The position numbers and the translations under genes were made by a program. Of a stretch of DNA of 64,000 nucleotides, positions 48,745 through 58,156 are shown one piece after another. This DNA comes from DAOTTX01 sp034437515. GTDB taxonomy: Bacteria; Chloroflexota; Anaerolineae; Aggregatilineales; Phototrophicaceae. The notes under the pieces were generated by a model, which searched no databases, had not been told where the DNA came from, and saw nothing but the letters and a program-made list of their open reading frames with translations. Numbering within the stretch: the stretch's first letter is position 1; each line of letters starts with the position of its first letter. The stretch covers positions 3,647 through 67,646 of the forward strand of contig DAOTTX010000232.1 in NCBI GenBank assembly GCA_034437515.1, written 5' to 3'.

Positions 48745-49938
48745 ATGCAAAAAGTAACGATGTTAGGCACCGGTTTGATCGGCATGTTCTACACCATGAC
48801 GCTGCACGCCGGACGCAGCGCCGACCGTGTGACGATGGTCTATTCCCGCACGCCGGAACGCGCCGAACAATTCGCGGAAGAATGGGGCATCCCCAACCAC
48901 ACCACCGATCTCGAAGCCGCCATCAATGACCCGGAAACGGGTGTCGTGGTGATCGGCCTACCCAACAACCAGCACGAAGAAGCGGTGAAGCTCGCAGCGG
49001 CTGCCGGGAAGGCCATCCTCTGCACCAAGCCACTCGGACGCAACGCCACCGAAGCCAAACGGATGCTGGACGCGGTCGAGGCGGCGGGGGTGTTTCATGG
49101 CTACCTCGAAGACCTGGTCTACACACCCAAGACGCTCAAAGCATTGCAAAGTGTTCAAAATGGTGCGCTCGGTGACATTCTGTGGGCACGCAGTCGGGAA
49201 ACACACCCCGGCCCCCATAGTGATTGGTTCTGGAACAAAGAGATCTCCGGTGGCGGTGCCATCGTAGATATGGGTTGCCACTGCATTGAGATCGCCCGTA
49301 ACTTCATCGGCAAGGATGTACGTCCGGTCGAGGTCATCTGCTGGGGGGCGACACAGGTACATCCCATCGACGCTGAGGACAGCGCGGTCGGCATGGTGCG
49401 CTATGCCAACGGTGCGATGGGGCAGTTCGAGGTCAGTTGGACGTTCCGAGGAGGGATGGATCTGCGTGACGAGGTCAGCGGCACCGAGGGCACGATCTGG
49501 CTAAACCATTGGATGCGTACCGGCTTCGAGATGTTTACGTCCGGCGGCGAAGAAGGGTATGTGAGCGAAAAATCTGAGGGGGATACCGGCTGGCTGTTCC
49601 CGGTCGGGGACGAGGTCGGCGCGTTAGGCTATACAGAGATGTTCACCGACATGCTCAACGCGCTGGAAAATGGCGAAAAGCCGATGGAAGATTTCTACGA
49701 CGGTTACGTGGTCAACGCCATCATGGACGCCGCGTATAAATCTATTGAGAGCAAGCGATGGGAACCCGTCGAACTGGAAGATTGGCGCGGACGCGAAGAA
49801 GCGGATACAGATGTGCGTCTACGTGAGTTCGACGACGATCACTTCCTCATCAAGACGGAGAAAATGCCAGATGGCAAGACCAAACTCATCCTCAAGGAAA
49901 AAGAGGGTGGCGCGGTCGTCCAGAAGGTGATGGAGTAA
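48745..49938 (+). CDS. Gfo/Idh/MocA-family oxidoreductase
   Basis: 397 residues. MLGTGLIGMFYTMTLHAG (5-22) is the nucleotide-binding motif, LCTKPLGRNATEAKRML (Lys-Pro, about 94) the conserved EKP-like element, and GGAIVDMGCHCIEIARN (about 170) holds the active-site D-x-x-x-H. Family enzymes oxidise or reduce sugars and inositols with NAD(P). The C-terminal part has an extra 50-residue tail rich in charged residues. GGAG lies nine bases before the ATG, within the end of the preceding gene. Confidence 0.9.
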   Translation: MQKVTMLGTGLIGMFYTMTLHAGRSADRVTMVYSRTPERAEQFAEEWGIPNHTTDLEAAINDPETGVVVIGLPNNQHEEAVKLAAAAGKAILCTKPLGRNATEAKRMLDAVEAAGVFHGYLEDLVYTPKTLKALQSVQNGALGDILWARSRETHPGPHSDWFWNKEISGGGAIVDMGCHCIEIARNFIGKDVRPVEVICWGATQVHPIDAEDSAVGMVRYANGAMGQFEVSWTFRGGMDLRDEVSGTEGTIWLNHWMRTGFEMFTSGGEEGYVSEKSEGDTGWLFPVGDEVGALGYTEMFTDMLNALENGEKPMEDFYDGYVVNAIMDAAYKSIESKRWEPVELEDWRGREEADTDVRLREFDDDHFLIKTEKMPDGKTKLILKEKEGGAVVQKVME

Positions 49939-49946
49939 CTTCTGGC

Positions 49947-49970
49947 GCGGGCGGTATGGATGCCGCCCGC
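49947..49970. terminator. Hairpin between convergent genes
   Basis: GCGGGCGG (49947-49954) and CCGCCCGC (49963-49970) around an 8-base loop. It lies between the MocA-like gene and the convergent ABC permease and could terminate from both sides, although neither strand has a clear U-tract. Confidence 0.6.
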
Positions 49971-49984
49971 ACCACGCTATTACA

Positions 49985-50959
49985 TTATTGCCGGAAAGCC
50001 TGCTGACGCCCGTAAAGCGAGATCAGCACCAACAACACCGTGCCCAGGATGATTAACTGCGCCGCTTGTGGCAACCCTGCCGCCTGTAATAAGCTATTGA
50101 TCAATTGGAGCACCAGCGCACCCGACATCGTCCCCCAGTAGCTCCCCTTGCCGCCGGAAAGCAACGTTCCCCCGATGACGACCGCCGCGATTGACGGAAA
50201 TAGATAACGGTCGCCGAGGTTCAAAAATACCTGCTCCGTAAAGCCGAGCAATACAAATCCACCCAGCGCCGCCAACAGACCACTCAACCCGTAGGTGAGC
50301 ATGACGACCAACGGCACGTTAATACCGGAAAGTTTCGCCGTCATCCGGTTGATGCCAACCGCGAACAACATTTTGCCGTAGGGGGTGCGCTCAAGCAGCA
50401 ACCACATCCCGACACCGAGCAAAGGCCATAAAAAGACCACCCCCGGCAGATCGAATATCAACGGGCGAGAGATCAACTGGCTCATGATTTCCGGCGTCTC
50501 GCCCTCAAGTTGACCGCGTGTGACGAGGAGAATCAAGCCCTGTACCACACCTGCCATCGCCAGCGTCATCACCAGTGGCGGGATGCGCAAAAACACGATC
50601 CCGATCCCGTTCACCAGGCCGATCAACAAGCCGACCAGCAACACCAGCGCCAGCACCGGCACGATCAGTTCAGCGCGGCCTTCGGTCAGGCGAAAGGTCA
50701 GGATAGCCCCCAACGTGACAATAGCACCGACGGAAAGGTCAATACCTTCACCACCACTGATGATGACTAGCGTCTGCCCGGCGGCGATAATCCCCAGAAA
50801 AGCCGCCAGCCGCACAATGTTGGTGGCCTGATTAAAATTGACGAAGCCGTCGGCAACCAGTTCACCTAGAAAAAAAAGGGCGATCGCCAGAATGAGTGCC
50901 AACAGTGGCGGGCTAATCCGATTGACACCCTGCACGCGATCACGGATGGTTTCGATCAT
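49985..50959 (-). CDS. ABC sugar transporter permease, RbsC type (second permease)
   Basis: 324 residues with about ten hydrophobic segments; PLLALILAIALFFLGELVADGFVNFNQATNI at the N-terminus and GEGIDLSVGAIVTLGAILTF, GTLLSGGKGSYWGT are the RbsC/LsrC-like signature. It overlaps the first permease gene by four bases and is the last gene of a binding protein-ATPase-permease-permease operon. Two different permeases in one system are characteristic of the AI-2/rhamnose/erythritol-type sugar importers. Confidence 0.92.
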   Translation of the reverse strand: MIETIRDRVQGVNRISPPLLALILAIALFFLGELVADGFVNFNQATNIVRLAAFLGIIAAGQTLVIISGGEGIDLSVGAIVTLGAILTFRLTEGRAELIVPVLALVLLVGLLIGLVNGIGIVFLRIPPLVMTLAMAGVVQGLILLVTRGQLEGETPEIMSQLISRPLIFDLPGVVFLWPLLGVGMWLLLERTPYGKMLFAVGINRMTAKLSGINVPLVVMLTYGLSGLLAALGGFVLLGFTEQVFLNLGDRYLFPSIAAVVIGGTLLSGGKGSYWGTMSGALVLQLINSLLQAAGLPQAAQLIILGTVLLVLISLYGRQQAFRQ

Positions 50960-52002
50960 GTGATGTGACCTCTGCGGATTCTGTACTCGCGTATGATTCT
51001 CGTGAAGAAGCGGATCAAGCCCGGTGCCGCCAGTGCAATCAGGATAATCAGCGCATCCACCAGCGTTTGTGACCAGGTCGGCACATCATAAAACGAGATG
51101 ATGTTACGGATAATACCCAGGATGACCACACCGATCATCGCGCCGATGATGCCCCCCTGCCCACCCCGTAAGCGCGTGCCACCCAGTACCACCGCCACGA
51201 TGGAGTCGAGCGTCATCGCGTCACCGCTGGTCGAGCTACCGGAACCGAGCGACATGGTCAAAGCCAGTGCCGCCAGCGCCGCGAACAACCCGGCGACCAC
51301 ATAGGTACCAAAGCGGATCAACTGCACGGGGATGCCAGTCGTATAGGCCGCTTCGGGGTTGTCCCCGGCGGCGTAGATATACTGCACGAAGCGCGTTTGC
51401 CGCACGAACGCCCACAACAGAATGATTCCCAAAATCACGACAAACGCCGGGGGGATTTCGTTCAAGATTGGTATATCGCGCACGATTGGGATATCAGCGA
51501 AAACAGGGATTTCGATCAACTGCCGGTAGAGTGTGGTCATATCTCGCGGGAGCTGCCCGCCGGGACGCGGCAGCACATAAAGCGCGATCCCGGCGAAGAT
51601 AAAACTGGTCGCATAGGTCGTGACGATAGGCTGCAATCGCAAATAGGCGACGGCAATGCCATTCACCGCACCCGCCGCCATGCCGATCAGACAGGTCAGT
51701 AGAATCGCCAGCATGATCTCGCCCCCGGCGGATTCTGGTGTGATCCACGTCACCAGAACAGCATTACACATTGACACCATCGCCCCGACGGAAAGGTCAA
51801 TGCCACCGCCAATAATGACAATGGCTTGCCCGGCGGCGAGAATCATCAACGGTAAAAAGACCCGAATGTTACGGTTCAGCACCGAAGGTTGTAGCAGGTT
51901 ATCCTGTCGAGAGTAGTTAATCATGATTACGACGATTAACAGCGCCAGTGGGAATAAATATGATGTGCGTGTGAAGAAGCGCCTGATTGCGGCCTGGTTC
52001 AT
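50956..52002 (-). CDS. ABC sugar transporter permease, RbsC type (first permease)
   Basis: 348 residues, similar membrane layout: FPLALLIVVIMINYS near the start, IIGGGIDLSVGAMVSMCNA (about 64-82) and GGTRLRGGQGGIIGAMIGV (about 275-293), the family's conserved cytoplasmic loop. It forms the channel together with the permease encoded just downstream. The start overlaps the ATPase stop by four bases. Confidence 0.92.
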   Translation of the reverse strand: MNQAAIRRFFTRTSYLFPLALLIVVIMINYSRQDNLLQPSVLNRNIRVFLPLMILAAGQAIVIIGGGIDLSVGAMVSMCNAVLVTWITPESAGGEIMLAILLTCLIGMAAGAVNGIAVAYLRLQPIVTTYATSFIFAGIALYVLPRPGGQLPRDMTTLYRQLIEIPVFADIPIVRDIPILNEIPPAFVVILGIILLWAFVRQTRFVQYIYAAGDNPEAAYTTGIPVQLIRFGTYVVAGLFAALAALALTMSLGSGSSTSGDAMTLDSIVAVVLGGTRLRGGQGGIIGAMIGVVILGIIRNIISFYDVPTWSQTLVDALIILIALAAPGLIRFFTRIIREYRIRRGHIT

Positions 52003-53513
52003 GAAGTGGTGTCTTCCTTATGCTGAAAACCGCCCATACTTGCGCTGACTAAGTTTTGCCGGGTCAGGTTGCTATCGGCTAGCTCGGCACGGACGCGACC
52101 GTCATGCATGACGAGAATACGATCACACAAGCCAAGTAGTTCTTCATCATCGCTGCTATAGAATAAAATTGCCGTACCGGATTTTTGTAACTCCGTCAGT
52201 AAATTGTAAAACTCCCCCTTTGCGCCCACATCGACGCCTTTGGTCGGGTCGTTGAGCAGCAACAACTTGGGGTCACGCATCAACCATTTACCGATGACGA
52301 TCTTCTGGGCGTTCCCGCCGCTGAGACTGTTGACGGGTGCATCTAATGATCCCATCACCACGTTGAGGTCGTCAGCCGTTTCGCTGGCTTGTGCGCGAGC
52401 CTTCTGCATCTGTAAGGGGACGCCGAAGCGCAACCAGGACGGCAGCAGTAAGTTATCGAAGATCGAGCGCGAAAGCAACAACCCCTCGCCGCCCCGGTCA
52501 CCGGGGACGAACGCAATGCCCTGTTTCATCGCCTGCCGGGGATGGGTGAAGTGGACGGAGTCGCCGGTGTACAGAATGTTCCCGTAAAACGGAATTGCCC
52601 CGAACAATGCCAGCAACAAATCGGCTTGCCCTTGCCCCTGCAACCCACCGATGCCGAGTAGTTCACCATCATGCAGGGTGAAATCGATATTCTTGATTTT
52701 CTCGGTGGTGAGGTCCTTGACTTTAAGGCGTACCGCAGTTTCCGCAATTGACGCCTCGCGCTTATGACGATCTGGCGGGGTAGCACCCTCAATCATCATG
52801 TGGACTAACTGTTCTTCGTCGGTGTCTACGATGTCTACCGTGCCGACGCTGCGACCGTTACGTAAGACCGTCGCTTGATCCGCCACACGGAAGATCTCAT
52901 CCATGCGATGTGAGACGAACACAATCGCCATGCCTTCGTTTTTCCATTGTTGGATCAACTCAAACAACCGGTTGACCTGCTGGCTATCAAGGCTGGCAGT
53001 CGCCTCGTCGAAGATCACCAGACGCGGGTTCTGGCTGATGGACTTGAGGATTTCGACAATCTGGCGTTCGTCAGGGGTTAAATCATAGATCGGTGTCAGT
53101 GGGTTCAACCGCGCCGGGATCGTCCCGGCAAACAACGCGAGCAAGTCTGCTGTTTGTTCCTGCATCTGTCTGCGGTTGATGCGCCCGAAACGCATCGGCT
53201 CGTGTGAGAGCCAGATATTTTCTGCGATGGTCATTTCGGGGATCAAGCTGAGTTCTTGATAGACGGCGGTAATGCCGACCTGCTTCGCCGCCAGAGGTGA
53301 TGAGAACGTCACCGGGCGGTTATCCAAGAGTAGCTGCCCCTCGTTGGGGGCAACTACACCGGTGATAATTTTGCCGAGTGTGCTTTTACCACTCCCGTTG
53401 GCACCTAGCAGCGCGACCACTTGCCCGGATTCGACTTCGAGGTTGCCATCCGCGAGCGCGACTACGCCACCATATCGTTTAACGACGTGCTGAGCGGAGA
53501 GTGATAGGCTCAT
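51999..53513 (-). CDS. ABC sugar transporter ATPase, RbsA/MglA type
   Basis: 504 residues with two nucleotide-binding domains, as in all CUT2 ATPases. First domain: Walker A GANGSGKST (about 34-42), signature-like LTPDERQIVEILKSIS and Walker B RLVIFDEATASLD. Second domain: the degenerate Walker A region GIGGLQGQGQADLL (about 286-299), signature LSGGNAQKIVIGKWL and KLLLLNDPTKGVDVGAK. Only the first Walker A carries a canonical Lys, as usual. It sits five bases downstream of the binding-protein stop and overlaps the first permease by four bases. Confidence 0.95.
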   Translation of the reverse strand: MSLSLSAQHVVKRYGGVVALADGNLEVESGQVVALLGANGSGKSTLGKIITGVVAPNEGQLLLDNRPVTFSSPLAAKQVGITAVYQELSLIPEMTIAENIWLSHEPMRFGRINRRQMQEQTADLLALFAGTIPARLNPLTPIYDLTPDERQIVEILKSISQNPRLVIFDEATASLDSQQVNRLFELIQQWKNEGMAIVFVSHRMDEIFRVADQATVLRNGRSVGTVDIVDTDEEQLVHMMIEGATPPDRHKREASIAETAVRLKVKDLTTEKIKNIDFTLHDGELLGIGGLQGQGQADLLLALFGAIPFYGNILYTGDSVHFTHPRQAMKQGIAFVPGDRGGEGLLLSRSIFDNLLLPSWLRFGVPLQMQKARAQASETADDLNVVMGSLDAPVNSLSGGNAQKIVIGKWLMRDPKLLLLNDPTKGVDVGAKGEFYNLLTELQKSGTAILFYSSDDEELLGLCDRILVMHDGRVRAELADSNLTRQNLVSASMGGFQHKEDTTS

Positions 53514-53518
53514 CGTGT

Positions 53519-54754
53519 TTAGCTATCGGACTCTTCGGTCTCTTCTTCAGACTCATCCATGTCTTCGGATTCGTCCATGTCTTCTTCGTCATCGACTTCG
53601 CCCGCTTCTTCGACGTCGTCGATGTCCATCTCAAGACCTTCAACTTCCAGCTCGCCCACATCGGCGGTCATCTCGTCGGCTTCGATTTCTTCACCGGCGA
53701 TCAGCGCCTGAGCCTGTTCCTGGGTGATGATACCATCCAGCGTGAAGGAGTCCGGTGCTTCGGCGATGTTCTGGTCTTCATAGACATCGTCCAGATTTTC
53801 GTTCGTCACTGCATAGGGGATCGGCACGTAGAGCGTGTTACCGAACGGCCCGGTCAGTGCGTCCTCGTTCAGTTCAGCGCCGCCTAGCAGTTCAACCGCC
53901 ACACGTAGCCCACTCGCACCGATGCCGGGTGGGTTGACCACACCAATCGTCTGGAAGTCGGCGTCATCGGCAAGCACTTCCTGCCATGTTTGCAGGTAGC
54001 TCGCACGAGCCTCACCCGTCGTGATCGGCAGTTCGTCGAGATTAGCGGAAAGCAGCGCGGTCAACACACCGGAGGCCATGCCATCCTGCGTCCACACACC
54101 GTCGATGTCATCGGTCAATGAGGCCAGGAAGTCACTCATCACCTGCTGCCCGGTGGCTTGATCCCACATACCACTTTCACGCCCGATAACTTCGATGTCG
54201 GGATATTCCGCGAGGACTTCTTCCACGCCTTCCATGCGGGCTTCGTTCGCCGGATGCCCGACAAACCCTTCGATTAGCACGATGTTACCTTCACCGCCAA
54301 GTTGCTCTGCTAACCACTCAGCACTAATCACCGCCCATTCTTTCTGGTCGATGACGACGTTGATCGCGCCTTCAGCGCCGATTTCCTGGTCAACCGCGAT
54401 GACGACAACACCTTCAGCGGTGGCTTCTTCAATGGCGAGGTTCAGGCCGGTCTGGTCGCCAGGGTTGACGATGATGGCATCCACACCGCGATTAAGCAGG
54501 TTCTGGATCTGCTGTACCTGCCCGCTGACATCGGTATCGGTACTTTCGATCACCAGCTCGATACTGACGCCCGTTTCCTCTTCGATGACGACAGCAGCGT
54601 CTTCGATCTGCTTAATCATCTGCGTGCGCCACTCACTACCGACAAAGTTGTTCGACACACCAATAACGTAGCTTTCGCCCTCATCCTGGGCAAAAGCGAT
54701 GCCACTGACGGCGAGCGCCAGCACCAACAAAAGAACCAAAATCCGTTTTTTCAT
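53519..54754 (-). CDS. ABC sugar substrate-binding protein, RbsB type, with acidic tail
   Basis: 411 residues. Signal peptide MKKRILVLLLVLALAVSGIAFA ends before QDEGE; no lipobox Cys. The mature chain, YVIGVSNNFVGSEWRTQMIKQIE, DAIIVNPGD, VIAVDQEIG and DIDGVWTQDGMASG, is a family-4/5 periplasmic-type sugar binder. After residue about 360 it continues with some 50 extra residues in which Asp, Glu and Ser dominate (for example DMDESEDMDESEEE). RbsB proteins normally end near residue 310, so this tail is unusual; it may bind Ca2+, the cell envelope or the permeases. Highest upstream gene of the operon. Confidence 0.9.
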   Translation of the reverse strand: MKKRILVLLLVLALAVSGIAFAQDEGESYVIGVSNNFVGSEWRTQMIKQIEDAAVVIEEETGVSIELVIESTDTDVSGQVQQIQNLLNRGVDAIIVNPGDQTGLNLAIEEATAEGVVVIAVDQEIGAEGAINVVIDQKEWAVISAEWLAEQLGGEGNIVLIEGFVGHPANEARMEGVEEVLAEYPDIEVIGRESGMWDQATGQQVMSDFLASLTDDIDGVWTQDGMASGVLTALLSANLDELPITTGEARASYLQTWQEVLADDADFQTIGVVNPPGIGASGLRVAVELLGGAELNEDALTGPFGNTLYVPIPYAVTNENLDDVYEDQNIAEAPDSFTLDGIITQEQAQALIAGEEIEADEMTADVGELEVEGLEMDIDDVEEAGEVDDEEDMDESEDMDESEEETEESDS

Positions 54755-54878
54755 CTTGTTCTCCTATATGTATGAAAGTTCAATATTTTGAACGGATAAA
54801 AGATTATCCGCTCATGCCTCGTGTATTTTAGCGATAGGTTGCCTTATCTGTCAACGAACGGACTAATTTATTGAATGT

Positions 54879-55799
54879 TTAAACTTGCCACGCCATGAAC
54901 TGATCGAGATACTGTTTTGATTGGATGATCGAGCGTCGCACGTCCTCTTCGTTGCTCTCATAAGCCCGGTCTTCGACCTCAATACACACCGGCCCTCGAT
55001 AATTGACATCGGTCAGCGCGGCGAAAAATGCGCTCCAATCCACACTACCCAGGCCGGGGAGCTTGGGCTTATGCCAACCCACCCCCATGATGCCATGCTC
55101 GTAGATCAGATCAGTATCGATGCGTTCATCTTTGGCATGAACATGGACGAATTTGGGATGAAATTCTTTGATCGCCCGCACGTAGTCGATGTGCTGCCAG
55201 ATCAAATGCGAGGGGTCGAAATTCAAGCCGAAGTGATCGCTAGGGATCATATCGAACATTCGCCGCCACACATCCGGTGAGATTGCCAGGTTCTTACCAC
55301 CGGGCCATTCATCCAGCGAGAACAGCATCGGGCAGTTCTCGATGCCGATCTTCACGTCCTGTTCTTCCGCAAAACTGACCAGTGGCTTCCAAACGGCAGC
55401 GTAGTCGTCCCAGCTATCCTCGATGGACTTGACCGGGTCACGCCCGACAAACGTGGTCATCACGTTGATGTCCAGCATCCTGGAAGCCACGATCACCTGC
55501 TTGATGTGCGCGGCGTATTTCTCGCGTTCTTCCGGGTCACTCGCCAGCGGATTGGGATAATACCCCAACGATGAGATCTCGACGCCGTATTTTTCACTTA
55601 GCGCCTTGACCTCGGCAGCGTCACTTTCGCTAAAGTCGGTGACGTCGATATGCGTCACCCCGGCATAACGGCGTTCTGCCTTGCCGACCGGCCAGCACAT
55701 CACTTCCAGACATTGAAAGCCGTTCTCTGATGCAAACTTCATCACCTCTTCTAGCGGCAAATCCGCCAGGATTGCGGTGACGAACCCTATCTTCATCAT
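54879..55799 (-). CDS. Sugar phosphate isomerase/epimerase (IolE/IolI-like TIM barrel)
   Basis: 306 residues from the ATG at 55799 (a second ATG follows directly). IGFVTAILADLPLEEVMKFASENGFQCLEVMCW near the start, IGIENCP (about 150), NFDPSHLIWQ with Asp and His (about 198-204), VHVHAKDE (about 224) and CIEVEDRAYE at the end give the Glu-Asp-His-Glu metal site of the AP_endonuc_2 family. Members include IolE, IolI, D-psicose/tagatose epimerases and L-xylulose-5-P epimerase, so the reaction is left open. It stands between the ABC operon and a MocA-like dehydrogenase on the same strand. Confidence 0.87.
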   Translation of the reverse strand: MMKIGFVTAILADLPLEEVMKFASENGFQCLEVMCWPVGKAERRYAGVTHIDVTDFSESDAAEVKALSEKYGVEISSLGYYPNPLASDPEEREKYAAHIKQVIVASRMLDINVMTTFVGRDPVKSIEDSWDDYAAVWKPLVSFAEEQDVKIGIENCPMLFSLDEWPGGKNLAISPDVWRRMFDMIPSDHFGLNFDPSHLIWQHIDYVRAIKEFHPKFVHVHAKDERIDTDLIYEHGIMGVGWHKPKLPGLGSVDWSAFFAALTDVNYRGPVCIEVEDRAYESNEEDVRRSIIQSKQYLDQFMAWQV

Positions 55800-55817
55800 G
55801 GTTGATCTTCCCCTTGC

Positions 55818-56969
55818 TTATGCTAGCGTTTCCCACGTACCGTTATTGCTGCTGCGCAAGATCGCCTCGCACAGTTCGACCTCGTGATGACCTTCCTCAA
55901 ACGTCGGGAACGGTCTGGGCGCGTCGAAATCCCCGGCGTCGAGATACCCATAGACCGCCCGGTAAAGTTGCTTGAACGTATCCGGAAAACCTTCGTTATG
56001 CCCACCGGGATAATCAGAATGACTCGCCGCACGATCCGCCATTAGCGCCGGGTCTTTGAGCAGAATCTCACTCGGACGATCACGATGCCCGATCTGCAAC
56101 TCATTCGGACGTTCGGAGTTCCACATCAGTGAGGCCTTTGAACCAGCGATCTCAAAGGTGAGTTGGTTCTTGCGTCCGGCGGTCACCTGTGAGACGTTCA
56201 TCGTGCCGCGTGCACCGCCCGCATAGCGGAACAGCACCGCGCCCCAGTCTTCGGTATTGATCTCGACGTCTTCGTATTCCATCGGTCGATTGGCGTCTTT
56301 CTTGCCTTCAAACGTCGCCACCGCTTGCAGTGGCTTTTTGCGCACCGGGACGAACGTCGCCAGATCCGCCAGTAGCGACTCAACCTGTAATCCGGTCACA
56401 AAACCGACCAGATCCATCCAATGTGTACCGATATCACCAATGGCGCGAGTCTCGCCGCCTTCTTCCGGCAGCAGACGCCAGTTCCAGTCGGTGTCGTACA
56501 TCATCCAATCCTGGATGTACCCGCCGCGCACGCTGCGAATGTCCCCGATGTCACCATTTTTGACCATCTCATGTGCGTGGAGCATCATCGGGTAAAAACG
56601 GATGTTGTAGTTCACAGCAGCGATCAAATGGGGGTTGGCCTGCGCTATTTGAACGAGTTCGGCGGTTTGTTCGGTGTTCATGGCGAGTGGTTTTTCACAC
56701 ACGACATGTTTGCCGTTTTCGAGCGCCTGCTTTGCCATCTCAAAATGGAATTTGTTAGGGGTGGTGATATGGACGACATCCACTTGATCGTCGTCTAATA
56801 TCGCCTGATACGATTCATAGCCGACATCAAGGCCGATCTTCTGCGCTGTTTGCTGGCTTTTTTCCGGCGAGGAACCGAGGATACCGCGTACCGGTATCCC
56901 AAGCCGGTGAAGTGCTTCCGCGTGGACAGGGCCGATAAAACCCGTCCCGACGACAGCGGCTGTGGTCAT
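55818..56969 (-). CDS. Gfo/Idh/MocA-family oxidoreductase
   Basis: 383 residues starting MTTAAVVGTGFIGPVHAEAL. An in-frame ATG five codons upstream exists, but AAAGGA lies six to seven bases before the ATG at 56969. The nucleotide-binding motif is GTGFIGPVH, followed by VHITTPNKFHFEMAKQAL, VCEKPLAMN (Lys-Pro, about 97) and GDIGTHWMDLVGF with the active-site Asp and His (about 181-185). IolG and similar enzymes have this layout. With the IolE/IolI-like isomerase 18 bp downstream, it may constitute the upper part of an inositol- or polyol-type pathway. Confidence 0.9.
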   Translation of the reverse strand: MTTAAVVGTGFIGPVHAEALHRLGIPVRGILGSSPEKSQQTAQKIGLDVGYESYQAILDDDQVDVVHITTPNKFHFEMAKQALENGKHVVCEKPLAMNTEQTAELVQIAQANPHLIAAVNYNIRFYPMMLHAHEMVKNGDIGDIRSVRGGYIQDWMMYDTDWNWRLLPEEGGETRAIGDIGTHWMDLVGFVTGLQVESLLADLATFVPVRKKPLQAVATFEGKKDANRPMEYEDVEINTEDWGAVLFRYAGGARGTMNVSQVTAGRKNQLTFEIAGSKASLMWNSERPNELQIGHRDRPSEILLKDPALMADRAASHSDYPGGHNEGFPDTFKQLYRAVYGYLDAGDFDAPRPFPTFEEGHHEVELCEAILRSSNNGTWETLA

Positions 56970-57112
56970 AAAAAATCCTTTCAAGAATAATTTTTATTTC
57001 ATTTATATCATGACTATAACCCACTGCACAAATTTACGCAAACGATTGCACAATATCTTTTTCAGGATTATAGTTATGCGCAAATTATCTCTTATTCGAA
57101 GGAGACTTTCTT

Positions 57113-58147
57113 TTGAAAGCTGTGATGAAAATCGCCAGCGGAGTCGGGAATGTCGAACTCCGCGAGATCGACGAACCCCGCCCCGGCCCGAACGAAGTCA
57201 AAATCGAGATTCAAGCAGCGGGCATCTGCGGGACGGATATTCATATCTATAAAGATGAGTTTCGCTCACGCCCGCCGGTGGTGTTGGGTCACGAGGTCGC
57301 CGGGAAGGTGGTCGAGGTGGGTGCAAACGTCGATTCGGCGCTGGTTGACAAGCGCGTCACCAGCGAAACGTATTATCAAACCTGCGGCGAGTGTATGTAC
57401 TGCCGCCGGGGACAATCCAACCTGTGCCTCAACCGCCTTTCTATCGGTTCCGGTGTTAATGGTGGTTTCACCCGTTATTTGATCGTCCCCGCTAAGAATG
57501 TGCATGAATTACCAGAGAATATCGACTTCCACGCGGGGGCATTGACCGAACCGCTAGCCTGTGTGGTTCATGGCGTGCTCAACAACGCGACCGTCAGCCC
57601 CGGTGACGTCGCCGTCATCGCCGGGCCGGGCGCTATCGGCTTGCTGACGTTGCAGGTGGTCAAGGCCAGCGGTGCGACCGCTGTCGTACTCGGCACCGAT
57701 GCCGACAGCACACGCCTCGAACTCGCGCAAGAACTCGGTGCGGATTACGTGTTCAACATCCAGCAATCGCAGCCGGACGATCTCATCACACAGATCACCC
57801 AGGAGGGTTTAGGGGCTGATGTCGTTTACGAATGTTCAGGCGCTGGGCCAGCCGCCCAGCAGTTGTTGACATTGGTTCGGCGGCGTGGACGTTACGTCCA
57901 GGTCGGGTTGTTCGGGCAGCCCATCGCCTGGGATCTCGATCAAGTTTGTTACAAAGAATTGATCGTCACCGGCAGCAACGCCAGCGTGCCCTCTGCATGG
58001 GATAAAGCCCTCAAGTTATTAGAATCCGGCGAGGTGCGAACCGCCCCACTCATCACCCACATCTATGAAGTCACCGATTGGCAACAGGCTTTTGACACGT
58101 TCAACGCGAAGACCGGGGTTAAAACCCTGCTGACGCCGGTTGTTTAG
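57113..58147 (+). CDS. Zinc-dependent medium-chain dehydrogenase (sorbitol/threonine dehydrogenase-like)
   Basis: 344 residues from a TTG at 57113. AAGGAG at 57099-57104 is eight bases from TTG and 20 from the next ATG, and the family consensus MKAVxKxxxGxGNVEL requires the TTG. GICGTDIHIY (catalytic Cys and the Asp-His pattern, about 37-46), GHEVAGKVVEVG, the structural-zinc Cys cluster CGECMYCRRGQSNLC (about 91-105) and VAVIAGPGAIGLLTLQV (Rossmann) are clear. It oxidises a polyol or secondary alcohol to a ketone with NAD(P). It is the first gene of a three-gene dehydrogenase operon, divergent from the MocA-like gene. Confidence 0.92.
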   Translation: MKAVMKIASGVGNVELREIDEPRPGPNEVKIEIQAAGICGTDIHIYKDEFRSRPPVVLGHEVAGKVVEVGANVDSALVDKRVTSETYYQTCGECMYCRRGQSNLCLNRLSIGSGVNGGFTRYLIVPAKNVHELPENIDFHAGALTEPLACVVHGVLNNATVSPGDVAVIAGPGAIGLLTLQVVKASGATAVVLGTDADSTRLELAQELGADYVFNIQQSQPDDLITQITQEGLGADVVYECSGAGPAAQQLLTLVRRRGRYVQVGLFGQPIAWDLDQVCYKELIVTGSNASVPSAWDKALKLLESGEVRTAPLITHIYEVTDWQQAFDTFNAKTGVKTLLTPVV

Positions 58148-58156
58148 GGGTGTGCT

